The notes below the pieces were generated by a model that ran no database searches, was not told where the DNA came from, and saw only the letters and a program-made list of their open reading frames with translations. Below are positions 26,001-35,531 of a stretch of 64,000 nucleotides of DNA, piece by piece (the stretch's first letter is position 1; every line of letters starts with the position of its first letter). The translations under genes were made by a program, and so were the position numbers. This stretch comes from Sabellastarte sp. h YS-2021 (lineage: Eukaryota > Annelida > Polychaeta > Sabellida > Sabellidae): positions 2,418,001 through 2,482,000 of the forward strand of contig OZ024928.1 of assembly GCA_964017235.1 (NCBI GenBank), written 5' to 3'.

Positions 26001-27066
26001 AAGGTCTACTGGTCAGACCTTTTTGAAAAAATATAATTTACAACAGGTGTCTTTGAGAGATATCACAAATTGGCAATGATTCTAACTGTTTAGTTTCAAT
26101 ACGGATATTAAAAGTGTGAAATAATATTTTTTGATCAATTTCAGGTAAATATCTCAACACTGTACTATAATTAGTTACAAGTACTAAATATTTAAACCCT
26201 CAACCTATCACTTGTATTATATATTTGGAGATAAAACTTGATGTGTTAAGGCTTTATTGTAATGCATTATAATAGTTATGATAACTTTAGCATACATTAC
26301 ACAATATGTTATAACGTATTGATAAATTAAGCAGAATTTTAGCAATAAGATGAGTTTTTCAACACCAAAAGTAGAAAGTAGTTTTGTGTCAATATATAAC
26401 TAGAACTATGTTTGTTAGTGCCCTTTTATTTTAAATATCACCATGGTTTATACAAACAAGTGTAGAACATTTTGCTAGTAATTTGCACTGCTATATAATC
26501 TAAACAGACGTCCAGGTCAAAATTACACAAATCTACTAGATTTTTAAAATAATAACGACATGGAGCATAGCGTGAAAAAAGTACAAAAATATCTATGTAT
26601 ATGACAGGTGAAAAATAAAATAACAATATTCTCAAGTTGCCACCTGCATTCTAAAACAGCTTTCAAATAATTCATTTATTTACTGCCAAAATGTATTTTG
26701 AAAATAACTGTTACTGTAAAAATTACATATTAATAAACATTACTACACTTATGTATTTTCTGGAAATGCTACAATCCACCCAAATAAGATCAATTAAGTA
26801 ATTAGTTCTTTCGAATATTGGCTCTTTAGTTGATAACCTTAGAGTGACTTAGTTAAATCGGAAACTTAATAGGAATATCATCCCGAGAATGTTAAAGCTT
26901 ACCTTCATCGGAATTGAGACGTTTTATTGATGACACAACTAAAGAAATCACAACAATGATGAGTGTAACCACAACCCCGCCGACTATGTAAGCTACAGCT
27001 TTACCCATAATTCCCTCACACCTGGTCGTCTGCTACACGTGTTATTGTGAAGATTCACTGTATAAC
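13808..27066 (-). CDS. SPFH/Band 7 domain membrane protein, whole gene (301 aa, spliced)
   Basis: I built this model by joining exons with GT-AG borders and matching phases: 26903-27008 (ATG at 27008), 25398-25534, then either 24102-24234 or 21044-21176, then 17557-17696, 16247-16321, 14518-14639 and 13808-14000 (TAA at 13808-13810). The product is 301 residues. Residues 5-26 form one hydrophobic anchor. Residues 36 to about 200 read like an SPFH domain, with beta segments (DGVEV, LSISYQYRVRP) followed by the helix-rich FQEDLRKRLVDKY region. Residues 185-262 are Ala/Glu/Gln rich and coiled-coil-like. Such proteins assemble as oligomeric scaffolds on membranes. Neither the membrane nor the partners can be read here. 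There is no cleavable signal peptide beyond the anchor. The family call is by pattern recognition. Close relatives could be stomatin-like or an invertebrate-specific SPFH group. Confidence 0.85.
14518..14639 (-). CDS. SPFH gene exon 6: coiled coil
   Basis: The exon is 122 nt, from acceptor CTCTGCAG to donor GTAAGT. It encodes residues 198-237 plus two bases of Gln238. The protein, VAGNERPQALTEAETKMREA continuing into TQAEIILNKAQSDANILAI, is rich in Ala, Glu and Gln, as expected for the long helix following an SPFH domain. Confidence 0.85.
14771..14860 (+). repeat. GAGCACTC-hairpin repeat fragment in intron
   Basis: The words AAGAGCACTCAGGGAGTGCA and TACTTCTGCCAAAG match the end of the family also present at 59827 and 31510. 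Confidence 0.5.
15395..15546 (-). mobile_element. second type of tRNA-derived SINE
   Basis: On the minus strand, GGCCTAGTGGTTAGCATG (A-box region) and GGGTTCGAGTCCCACAAG (B-box region) are followed by a body related to the main family. The tRNA-like part lacks a sound acceptor stem, so it is not a tRNA gene. Confidence 0.65.
15905..16185. repeat. degenerate intronic repeat, about four copies
   Basis: Segments reading AATTCAG-x-AGAA-AT-rich-TTTTTAC/GTC-ATGCA recur at about 15911, 15976, 16069 and 16138. This is an old, much diverged tandem array. Confidence 0.35.
16247..16321 (-). CDS. SPFH gene exon 5
   Basis: This 75-nt microexon-like exon (25 codons) is in phase 0 on both sides, from acceptor TATTGCAG to donor GTAAGT. 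It encodes VNNIVRPSKYENAIRQKERA then REDIV. This is the SPFH-to-coiled-coil transition; the segment Y-x-x-A-I-x-x-K-E-x-A is common to SPFH proteins. Confidence 0.85.
16853..17443 (+). mobile_element. MITE with CCCCATTCACACTACAGG ends, copy 1
   Basis: The left end CCCCATTCACACTACAGG is mirrored by CCTGTAATGTGATTGGGG. It sits about 110 bp from SPFH exon 4, inside the intron. Other copies are at 22930-23446, 34411-34973 and 55468-55790. It is non-coding, about 560-590 bp. Confidence 0.8.
17557..17696 (-). CDS. SPFH gene exon 4: SPFH domain helices
   Basis: The exon is 140 nt, from acceptor GTTACAG to donor GTAGGT, and encodes residues 126-172. The protein contains ESAIHDSCSHFNTSQFQAER, then GLFQEDLRKRLVDKYNLIDT, then DVTDMQ. 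The pattern is an amphipathic helix, then an Arg/Lys helix, then a beta strand, which is the usual second half of an SPFH domain. It ends in phase 0. Confidence 0.85.
18018..18330 (+). mobile_element. fragment of the 1021-1567 MITE family
   Basis: It shares GACTTAAATATGG, the run TTGAAATGG, and GACACAGAAAACCACTGT with 1205-1460. The outer arms are missing or lost. Confidence 0.65.
18568..18828 (-). mobile_element. long tRNA-derived SINE (300-bp family), decayed
   Basis: It carries TTATAGTCAGTGAAATAT, AGGTTCTTTAGCCTGCCACT and GTACCTGGGATTGGTCCC, matching the better copy at 35226-35531. Confidence 0.7.
19422..19912. mobile_element. nested foldback MITE made of TTCTTAGAAT words
   Basis: The outer ends GGGCCCGTATTCACAAAG and CTTTGTGAATACGGGCCC are inverted. 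Inside, a second inverted pair (CCTATTCACAAAG near 19526 and TTTGTGAATAGG near 19805) and a further GGGCCTGTATTCACAATG near 19687 indicate hairpins inserted into hairpins. The arms are almost entirely AGAATAAGAAT-type repeats. Confidence 0.75.
20165..20215 (-). repeat. GAGCACTC-hairpin repeat end
   Basis: GAGGTGTTGGACCTTTG, then TGCACTCTTTGAGTGCTCTT: the same end as at 31440-31510. Confidence 0.5.
20320..20990 (+). repeat. array of four units of about 160 bp in SPFH intron
   Basis: Units start near 20336, 20499, 20659 and 20818. Each contains CCCCAGTTTGACCCATAAGG, a G run, GACTCTCCACATATG and CTTAATACATTCT. The reverse-strand version forms the larger array at 48340-49510. The G runs vary in length between units. 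Confidence 0.85.
21044..21176 (-). CDS. SPFH gene exon 3B (alternative to 24102-24234)
   Basis: This is the downstream copy of the duplicated exon: 133 nt, acceptor CCCTTCAG, donor GTGAGT. The phases and length match exon 3A. It encodes CLNKDGVEVTLSISYQYRVRP, then NSLKRIILQFRDYDGYQSMLNDI, and its last base joins GG of exon 4 to make Gly126. Coding-level conservation of both copies suggests both are used. Which one is the default cannot be told from sequence alone. Confidence 0.82.
22930..23446 (+). mobile_element. MITE with CCCCATTCACACTACAGG ends, copy 2
   Basis: The left end CCCCATTCACACTACAGG pairs with CTGTAGTGTGAATGGAG at the right. It shares TGTACACTGTGGACCAC with the copy at 55468. 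It lies in the intron between exons 3A and 3B. Confidence 0.8.
23490..23700 (+). pseudogene. possible LINE reverse transcriptase remnant
   Basis: A short translated stretch, RPQVWSSNSLWNNFPW, resembles the PRLWNSLP block of CR1-like C termini. The similarity is weak and nothing else supports it. Confidence 0.25.
24102..24234 (-). CDS. SPFH gene exon 3A (alternative to 21044-21176)
   Basis: This is the upstream copy of a duplicated exon: 133 nt, acceptor CCAAACAG, donor GTAAGA. It starts in phase 0 and leaves one base. It encodes 44 full codons beginning CLNKDGVEVRLSISYQYRVRP and ending RDYDIFKKMLRYL. No stop or splice defect is visible. It is identical to exon 3B at 31 of 44 residues. The differences fall at position 10, positions 22-26, and positions 36-39 and 42-44. 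Either copy, but not both, keeps the frame into exon 4. Confidence 0.8.
24662..24985 (+). pseudogene. CR1-like LINE 3' fragment
   Basis: It translates as KKYKDVPVFNPRIHRYKTHF then DGPRLWNSLPLAVQSAPTLA, the C terminus of a CR1/L2-type reverse transcriptase. A 3' UTR follows with GTGCCTTAGA and GAAATTAAGTGCTA. It is heavily 5'-truncated and lies inside an SPFH intron. Confidence 0.8.
25002..25172. mobile_element. 171-bp Tc1/mariner-type (pogo/Tigger-like) MITE
   Basis: The ends CAGTAGAACCTCTATTATCC and GGATAATAGAGGTTCTACTG are perfect inverted repeats flanked by TA on both sides, the usual target site of this superfamily. It has no coding capacity. A decayed relative is at 27190-27355. Confidence 0.88.
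25398..25534 (-). CDS. SPFH gene exon 2: start of SPFH domain
   Basis: The exon is 137 nt, from acceptor TTTCAG to donor GTTTGT, and encodes residues 36-81. The protein reads AIKYNNFQKKLYST, then GPPGYYFIKFPSVFRTLDFSSLE. The GYYFIKFPS pattern is the early beta-strand region typical of SPFH proteins. It ends in phase 0, as both exon 3 versions require. Confidence 0.85.
25732..25880. repeat. single arm of the TTGTACAAGTT palindrome element
   Basis: It begins ATATATATGTTTTGTACAAG and carries diverged palindromes (TTGTACAAGTTGCAACTTGT). It matches the left arm at 32162-32340, but with GC at the centre instead of AT. No second arm was found nearby. It sits in the intron between SPFH exons 1 and 2. 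Confidence 0.7.
26903..27066 (-). CDS. SPFH gene exon 1: 5' UTR end and membrane anchor
   Basis: The acceptor TTTTCAG precedes 27066, so at least one untranslated exon lies further upstream. The ATG is at 27006-27008, and an in-frame TAG occurs upstream in the leader, which fixes this start. The 35 full codons encode MGKAVAYIVG, then a Val/Ile-rich segment to about residue 26, then SSIKRLNSDE. The exon ends after one base of a codon at the donor GTAAGC, and that base plus TG of exon 2 makes Val36. Confidence 0.85.
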
Positions 27067-27189
27067 CTGAAAATACAATGCACAATACAAAAACAATGCA
27101 CCTTTAACTCTCTTTTTTGCCTATTTTGAATGACTATCATGAAAATAACACAATGAATGCACTTCCTTGCTGATTTTCAATGATATTCT

Positions 27190-27355
27190 AATAGAGTAGA
27201 ACCCATTTTATCCATACCTCTTTGAGCAGTAATAATTGGGTCAACTAACAGAAGTGTTGGATAATAGAAAGTCTAAAATAACAGGTTTAAATAGAATTGG
27301 GAGAGTGGGTTTGAGGTTGGATAATTGAAACTTTGGAAAATAGAGTGTCAGAATA
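27190..27355. mobile_element. decayed copy of the pogo/Tigger-like MITE
   Basis: GAGTAGAACCCATTTTATCC, TTGGATAATAGAAAG, GGGAGAGTGGGTTTGAGGTT and GGATAATTGAAA match segments of 25002-25172 in mixed order. It lies just upstream of SPFH exon 1. Confidence 0.55.
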
Positions 27356-27529
27356 TCTACTGGAGTTCAACATACATTTTCTTTCCTCATTTTTAATGAC
27401 TATCCTGGATTATAATACAAAATCCCTTGACTATGACTTTTTGTCAATTTTTTCGTTAGTTTAGTGCACAAAGTTTCCCCTATATGGGGAAGGATATTGT
27501 GCCTGCAAAGCAATAGATTAGATCGGATT

Positions 27530-27777
27530 AAGTAGGAACTACACCTGTCCTTTTTTCTTCACTCGTATTCATTATTGCCTGTATCCGTGATACCCTAGAT
27601 CTTTTGGTATAAAACAATGTACTAGCTGTTTGTGTCCGTGAAGAAGGAATTTTTTCCTTCCTAATCACTGACACGGATGAGTTCACTGTTTTTATACCAA
27701 ATGATCTAGGGTGTCACGGATATGGGCAATAATGGACATGGATATGGGTGAAGAAAAAGGACAGGTGAAGTTCCTAC
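27530..27777. mobile_element. long-arm hairpin MITE
   Basis: The left arm AGTAGGAACTACACCTGTCC and the right arm GGACAGGTGAAGTTCCTAC pair. The pairing continues inward for about 80 nt (CCGTGATACCCTAGATC with GATCTAGGGTGTCACGG). A second copy is at 36950-37250. Confidence 0.82.
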
Positions 27778-30700
27778 CTTAGACTGTCCTGAAAAATGAC
27801 ACAAAATTGACATAATATTACATATTTATACCATATTTACTGTGTATTTGTCTTCTGAATAAGAATTACTCAAATAAAACCACTCATCCATCACAAGCTG
27901 TGTTACAATGCGAGTATCCTGTTGATATTTCATTGCATATTCAACTATAGATCTATTGTGGTTGAAGACCTATGAATAACTAAGTAGATCGCTATAGATT
28001 ATTCATTAGGAGAGATTTCATATACTGGGATTTCAATATTGACCAATATACCTGTACAATTTTCAAAGTAACAACTTCAATATACCAGCACTTGCTTAGA
28101 AAAACTTTCAAAAGATTACTGTAGTTTATCAGTTCACTTCAGTTTGATCATCCATGTTCATACAATAAAAAAAATATTCTGAAATTGTTCACAAAATGTA
28201 ATTGTTTTTACAGCAAGTTTGTGTCTCTAATTCATAGTCAGGTTTATATATCTCACAAGTTAATCTAAGAGTTTTTGTTAACTCAGGGATCAATAGCTGC
28301 AAACTTATATATTTTACAGCATGAAACAATCTCTCAATACTAATCATAATGCAATGCCATAGTGGAGTCTGGTATTGACTTACAAATTCTATTAATTATA
28401 TTCTAAACACTGTTATTGACCTTTCAGTTCCATGATCCAACTTGGAATTAATGACATGGGAATCTTCAATTAATTTAGCTCTAATGAAGTTATTTACATT
28501 AAAGGACAGATTTCCTGGTTTGAGATAATATTGCTTTTAGCATATTATTAAATACTAATAGATCCATACAATAAGGGCATTCACTGGTGTTTGTGGTCAT
28601 CAAGCAATATTTTTTCTAAACACATAAATTAAAAAAATACAATGAAGCTCAATGCAAGAAATACTATGAAGCTAAATGCAAGAATAATTAAGGTATTATT
28701 TTTGAATTTGTTCAAGATAAACAAAACCTTAGGCTGGTAATATAACTTATAATCGAATGATTAATTCCAGCAAGGGTGTTTACTGGTAGGTTGTAAGTGT
28801 ATAATTTCAGTCTGTCTTTGTCCTGTCTTACTTTCATAAAAAGAAAAAAGAACAATGAAAACATGATAGATATCTTACAACAAGAACTGTCAGAATGTAA
28901 ATTTTTTAAATCATTCCTGAAATTTGACAAACCTTAACTCTAGGTTATAAACTCCCAAAATACCTGGATGTCCAGTGACCAGAGACTCTATGTGAAATCC
29001 AATGATATCTGTGTTATATACTTGAGCCTGAGAAGTACACAGTAATACTTTAGGTATAAATATTCCAACAACAAGTACCTTCCCTTTGCTATTTACACAG
29101 TAGCCTTGATCAAGGCTTAAATTCCCCACATTATTTTGATTGTGTGGCTGTTCTACCTTTGCGATCCGATCATAATTCTAGCTGATATCTTATAATACAT
29201 CATACAGCATACTTATACTTATTGTCTGTAATATTATTTACAGTGTGCAGGCACAATTAGTTTTACTTGAAATTTTTGTGTTAAAACTTAGATTTATGTT
29301 CCACTGATTAAAAGATAAGCTTTTGACCTAGGCCCAAACTCCTATTACATTTCACTTCTGGGCTATTGGGAGTCATTGTATTCAAAAACCAATGAACCTA
29401 ACTGTATACTGACATGTTGCATAATTCCCCTATGTGATTGTGAAGCATTCAATAAACCCTCATATTTAGAGCAAAGTTACGGCATTAATATGAATATTAT
29501 GGTAATTAAATGACACTGAATTACTGGACATCAATTACAATGTCTCTTTCAGTTGACCATTTGACAGAATAATTACTGATTTAAAACACTCTTTTATTAA
29601 ACACCTGAACTTTAGGATTTAAACATAATGTTAAATTATTGCAGTTTATATATCTGTAATGCCTTAAAATCTGAACCTTTGGCAAGACTACTGTAAGAAC
29701 ATGCAAGGTCAAATCGGGTACATATTTCCATTGCCCATTTTCAAATTTGTAACCTTTCCCTGACGTTACAAATGAAAAACAAAATAGCTTAAATATTGTG
29801 TTTGTACATGTCCAAGGAATATTATAAAATCAAGTTAAATCCACTGCAAAGCTACATACTAGATGAGCAATTAATCATTTCAATCAATATTTGTAATTCT
29901 TCAAGCATATTGTTTTCAATTTTTAAAGTACAACACAGCACAAATACATAAAAATAAATAAGAGTTCACCAAAGCATAGATTCTAATTCTAATAACACTT
30001 TTATAGCACTTAATTTCCATCTAAGGTGAGACTCTATATTTTCTGACAATCAGAATGCTTGTCTTTAAGAATTGTAAGACTATAATTTAACTGTATTGTA
30101 GCTTTAAGTGCCTTTCAAATATTATAAATTTAGGATTTTAAAGTTTAACATCTAACAAACAACAGAAGTATGTTAAAAACATGACTCACCGATATCTCAG
30201 AAATCACATAAAAATTGACACTTTTATTATATGGTTATTGAAACTCTTAACCATTTTGGATCAATATTTAACTTTCAATATGTGATAACAACACTGGTTT
30301 AAGCATAAGTAGTTCATTTGTACAGGTGGAAAATGTACTGGTCATTGGAAAAATCCATCACTTTTGAATAATGTCATAAAACAGCAATATAACAATTTAA
30401 CAATGAATTTCCACATTGTAGGTGTAAACAATTAGCTCACAGCGATGCATATGTATGTTTCCATATGAAAGACAGCCAATTGTTGTCAGTAAAACTGTGG
30501 ATACTAACGTTTCTGTGCATCAGATTTTACTGGCTGATTCAATTTCTGGCAAATCAACTAATAACATTTTCTGTGGTTGTATCTTGCTTTACCTTACTTC
30601 CAATGGGCAGCGCAAGGGTATTGTTATCATCTCCAATTGTCTGTTTGTCCGCGTGCATAACAAAGAATATGATAAATTGGATCGTGGTCATATTTTAACA

Positions 30701-31200
30701 AAAGTTGGGGTCTACCCTTGCCTTGGTCATCCTCAAAGGTGATCCCTACAGTTTTTTTTTTCATTTTCGGCACAACCTGTTTCAGGATCCCAGTGCAAGC
30801 GTTTCTGCACTCTCAAGTATAGTGTGTTTTTATTAATTAACGTAGGACAAATTTTCAATGTTATTTTACATATTTTATATTTATATGCTGACATTTTAAG
30901 TTCAGGTAGCCAACTGGGCATTGTCAACCATGACTACTGAACAGTGCTGTTCCCCACCATATCTTGCCACAATATAGGGACCAAATCTTTGTTTATGCCT
31001 GTTTAAGTGGTCTAAAGTGAACTTCGTTTGATGCACTGATACAAGCAGAAGTAATAAATGTACTTTACCCTAACGATTTCATAGTTGGAATAAAATCAGT
31101 TTAATTCTTTGGTCACTTCAGCTGCCATCGCCTCTATCATATACAGTAGGCTCCATTCAAGGAAATACACAAGTGTTCCCAATGACAACCAGTAGTTGAT
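27778..31200. other. intergenic, nothing recognised
   Basis: This is AT-rich. There is a small 24-bp tandem duplication at about 28641-28688. The open frame near 30455-30742 has no recognisable domain or splice support. An untranslated first exon of the SPFH gene may lie here but cannot be placed. Confidence 0.5.
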
Positions 31201-31204
31201 TAAT

Positions 31205-31510
31205 TTTCTTTATTATCTCCACCAAACATGATACTTTTTGGAGGGTGTGTATTCATCTTTTTTTTTTGTTTATTTTATGGTCTGTTTGTTTGCAAAAAAC
31301 AACTCGAATAGTTAAGGATGGATTTCAGGAAATGTCGACAAATTGGCACAATAAACAGATCATTTAATGGTGCTGATGGCCCTGATCACCCTTCAGATCT
31401 TGGACTCTTTAAACAATGTGTTTTATTACTGCCCACATGAGCAATATGGGAGGTGTTGGACCTTTGCAGAGAGGTTTGCACTCCTTGAGTGCTTTTGTAC
31501 TGTTTCATAC
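31205..31510 (-). repeat. degenerate element with GAGCACTC-type end
   Basis: It starts TTATTATCTCCACCAAAC and ends GGTTTGCACTCCTTGAGTGC, with a TTTGTTTGC-type segment between. It is an old non-autonomous element related to the fragments at 20165 and 14771. Confidence 0.45.
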
Positions 31511-32160
31511 TGAGTTGAGATGTTTGCCAAGTTTTAGCTGGAAGCAATTATGTACTACAAGCAGCTTCCGGCATCTGTCATTGATTGTCATAATGGAAAC
31601 ACCACTTATGAAAAATCTAAAACACTAATAAACATATTGTTAGAAAACTACTCTATAGAACTGTCTGTTACAGTACTGCAACAAAGGATTATCACAATAA
31701 TATAAATAATATTGAAAATAACATCTAGCATCAATATCAAATTTATTGTATTGGTATTTATGAATCTTCTGAATTGTTTTCAAAAGAACAGTTGTGACCC
31801 ATAGCATTTTTGCTTTATATTTTTACAGAGGAGCATCTATTCATAATATAAATGCAGGATATTTATGGTTATAGGAATATTTACTAAAAGTTAAGAGAGT
31901 ATTTTTAGTATTAAAGATGAAAGATTCTGGAATAATATGACCGATGTATTCTTAATTCAACCCTTTGGTAAGTGGAATTTACAATGTATGAAACAAACAA
32001 GAACTGATTTTTAAAAACACAGGTTGAAATGTTACTAACTTTCTTATACATTTTTACTTTCTTATACATTTTTAAAAATTACACAGTTAAATACAGTAAA
32101 ACTTCTTCTGACGAAACCGTTTCAGGAAAGTGAGATTTTGTTCAGTAAAAACAAATGCAT
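31511..32160. other. intergenic, nothing recognised
   Basis: There is only a 19-bp tandem duplication (ACTTTCTTATACATTTTT) at about 32037-32076. Confidence 0.5.
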
Positions 32161-32161
32161 A

Positions 32162-33541
32162 TATATGTCGTGTACAAGTTGGGATTTTGTACAAGTTATA
32201 ACTTGTACAAAATCTTGTACAAGTTATAACTTGTACGGCTGAGTTGTACAAGTTATAACTTGTACAAAATCTTTTTCAAATTTTGTACAAGTTATAACTT
32301 GTACAAAAATTATGCCTGTACAAGTTATAACTTGTACAGCACTCTTCTTCATTGATGTTTGGTAATGTGTTTTTGCTTTTAACCTTTCAAATTACAGATT
32401 TCAGTAGGCTTTAATATAGGTATTCTATTTAAGGAAACTGTAATAAAGTGACAAATTCTGTATCAGTTTATACAGAAAGATTCAAATAGATAACTTTTTT
32501 ATGTCTTGACTGTATGTTTTTATTATACTTTTGCTGTGAACATTTCAAATTTCAAATTAAATTAGCTTTTAATATTGGTATTCCATTTAACCTAGCAAAA
32601 ACTTTTTAAGTTAGTATTTTTCATCTAAGCATTTTTTTATCAAAGCAAAACAGTTAATTGTGATTTAAGGATGCACAGATAGGACCCCAAGCCAAAGGAA
32701 GCCACATGTGAATTACTGTTATTGAAGGTCCTCTTATAGCTTTGATTGAAAATAATAAAAAGTGAGGGAGGCTTAAGAAGCCCCTATTGTAAGGCAATTA
32801 TAATTACATCAACTCTGCATTGACAGTGATTATAAAATGTGTGGCAGCCTCTAGAAGTCCCTTTTGTCAGTCAATTACAATAATGTTAAAAACAGTCACC
32901 ATTTAACCCATCTTAACCAACAAAAGGTTTCTTAAGTCTTTCAAGTACAACCTGTATAAATCCACACTGTTTAAAATGAGTGATTAGATTTTGGTGCAAA
33001 ACTGTGTATCTGAAATGTAACTCAGTTCTTTCAACTTTCTAATTTCCTTATCAGTTATAACCTGTGTTACCTTGCACTACTACTTTATTCAATTGTTATT
33101 GATGTACTTTTAAATATATTTTAAACTTTACATTATCCTTGTTACTTGTTAAGATTTGGAAAAAGGAAATTCAAACTTATTTATAGAACTTGAAGTTTTA
33201 GAGCTTGAAAATTATCAAAAAACCATTGGCCAAACTTGTTCACCTAAATTATATGCAATCAGTTAATTAAGGCAGGCTTTATAGGAGCCCAAAACTATTG
33301 AAAGCTTACTTGTACAGCTTCAAAACCATTAAAATGTGTATTGGCCTAACTTGTACAACTCATTTGTACAAGTTAAGCTTTTTAGAAGCATAAAATCTGT
33401 ACAAGTTATAACTTGTACAAAATTTGAAAAAGATTTTGTACAAGTTATAACTTGTACAACTCAGCCGTACAAGTTACAACTTGTACAAGATTTTGTACAA
33501 GTTATAACTTGTATAAAATCCCAACTTGTACACGACATATA
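32162..33541. mobile_element. foldback element with arms of 24-bp palindromes
   Basis: The outer ends TATATGTCGTGTACAAGTT (left) and AACTTGTACACGACATATA (right) are inverted. The left arm, 32162-32340, holds five complete copies of a palindrome whose half is TTGTACAAGTTA. The right arm, about 33303-33541, holds four complete copies plus partial ones. The spacers between palindromes (AAATC, CGGCTGAG, AAATCTTTTTCAAATT) match between the arms in mirrored order. The 1-kb core has no coding frame. It may be flanked by a TATA or TA duplication. The superfamily is unknown; FB/Galileo-like architecture is an analogy only. Confidence 0.85.
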
Positions 33542-33544
33542 CAC

Positions 33545-34410
33545 TGTACAGCAATAAAGAAATACATGTTTGTGTGACAGTAGAATTAACTGTATATTTA
33601 CCCAATCTCTTTAAAAGTCTAATTTACAAATTTCAACCATATTTATCTGGTCCTGTCACTTTCTAATCAACAGACTTCAGCTCAAATTATCCATTTAAAC
33701 ATTTACCAGTGAAACTGATAAACCTATGTGATTTTCCAGAATCTAAGCTAACTTACAGTCCGGGTTATGGCAACAGGTATGCTCTGCTTTGCTACATCCC
33801 CTAAACTACCCTTGTGATATGACCTATACAAAGTGTTGAAGAAAACATGACAGGTCCTCAGCGGCCTAGTGGTTAGCAAGTTTGGAATCTAATTACAGGG
33901 GATCAGACTGCTGGCCATTGAACAGGATGCAAAACATCAACTTTGAAAGATGAACAAAACTTTCTACATAAATCACACACAAAATAAAATGTCATTTTTT
34001 TTCAATTTAATCCTTTGTTCAGGCTAGCGAAAATAATACTTGTTTATTTCCACAGGCCAAACAATATATGAAGTGTTTTGTCAATTTAGCATTGACATCA
34101 ATTTGGAAAATGGAGATTGGGTGTGTGTGCATTTCTTCATGTATTCCCAAAACCTGTAACTACTAGCTACTAACCCTGTTTTTGTTAACAAAACAGGCAA
34201 GGTCATGTATTATACAGTAGCCTTGCAAAATTGACTAAGTCAAAATCTAGATTCAAAACATTCATTTCGACAGCTAAGCTAAGGTCCCAAGCGAATCCCA
34301 TTTGTTGTCATGAAATGCAAACACAAATATTTTACCAAAACTGCAGTCTCACAGCAAACTCTGATGATGGAGGTTCTTCTATAATTGTACGTCTCCAATT
34401 AAGGTTGAAA
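33545..34410. other. intergenic with a SINE head fragment
   Basis: CAGGTCCTCAGCGGCCTAGT and GGTTAGCAAG at 33850-33900 match the head of the SINE at 15395-15546. Nothing else is recognised. Confidence 0.45.
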
Positions 34411-34973
34411 CCCCATTCACACTATAGGCAGTATCACCCGCAGTAACCTGCATTTGGTGAAACGTCCCCATCCTTGGATCACCATCTGACATCCATATTT
34501 AACCTTGCAAGTCAATGGTGAACCTTCTATTACCTTGCGAGTCCTACCGAAGTTTTAAAATATTGGAATTTTCCACCTCTGATTTTGGTACCGTGAGCAT
34601 GCGCAGATAATTTCGTGCATGTGAGTATGAATGTCTTACTAGAGTAACTGAATGTGAGGTCCACGGTGTACATAAGGTTGTGATTCGGTTGTCTTTTGTT
34701 GTAATGTGGCGACAAAAGGTGAGTTAAGGTATTGGTCATTTTGCCACGTGTTTGTCCGACGGCTACCGAAGGTGAGTTGAGGTTAATGGAGGTTGTCTCT
34801 CGATGACCAACGTTTGGGGAACTGTCATTCTACTGTTATTTGACAGTTAAAAACCCGTTTCCAATTGGTGGCCATCCACCCGCAACTCAGACAAAATGGG
34901 TTGACCTGGGAGAAGGTTCTGCTGCCGACAGAACTTCTAACCGTGGGACAAACCGCCTGTAGTGTAAATAGGG
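34411..34973 (+). mobile_element. MITE with CCCCATTCACACTATAGG ends, copy 3
   Basis: The left end CCCCATTCACACTATAGG pairs with CCTGTAGTGTAAATAGGG. Internal GGTGAGTTGAGGTTAATGGA is shared with copies 1 and 2. Confidence 0.78.
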
Positions 34974-35225
34974 CATAGTGTGCATGGAGCATAACAAACA
35001 GTTCCCGGAGTGAGCAGATATTAGGGAATAAATCTTGAAAATGACTGGAAAAATGGATCGACTTGAATGAAGAAAACCGAGGTAATGTAAAAACATGACC
35101 CCAATCCAACGTACAGTATTCATGCATGCAGACAAACCAACAGACAAAGAAATGGATGCAATTTTTATATAGTATCTAAATGTAACAAACTATGGCAGGT
35201 AAAAATTATTATTATTATATATTTA

Positions 35226-35531
35226 TACTCAGCGCAATATCTCCATATACTACAGGACTCAAAGCGCTATTTAACCAATCCGACTGTACAGGTACAGCCC
35301 CAACTCACAAGTAACTGACATTCCCCTAACTGGAAGATAGAGGCTCAAGGATGACCATTTATCAACGTCCTTGAGGTTCTTTAACCTGCCACTGGGGATA
35401 GGACCCAATGACAGAGGACCGTCATTTTAAGTGGTCATCCGAGCCACTATGTATCTGCCTGTACCTGGGATTGAACCCACGTCCTCTGAGTTCCTAGACA
35501 AGTGTGTTACCCGCTAGGCCACAGTGGCAGA
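35226..35531 (-). mobile_element. tRNA-derived SINE, 300-bp family
   Basis: On the minus strand the head reads GCCACTGTGGCCTAGCGGGT and GGGTTCAATCCCAGGTAC, with a body ending in TGGAGATATTGCGCTGAGTA. Other copies are at 18568-18828 and 49752-50060. Confidence 0.82.

Noticed and set aside
30455-30742. A 95-codon plus-strand open frame
   Set aside because: Nothing in it resembles a known domain, and two frames are open here at similar length, as expected by chance.
33336-33557. A 73-codon frame with repeated VQVITCT blocks
   Set aside because: It is a translation of the palindromic arm of the foldback element.
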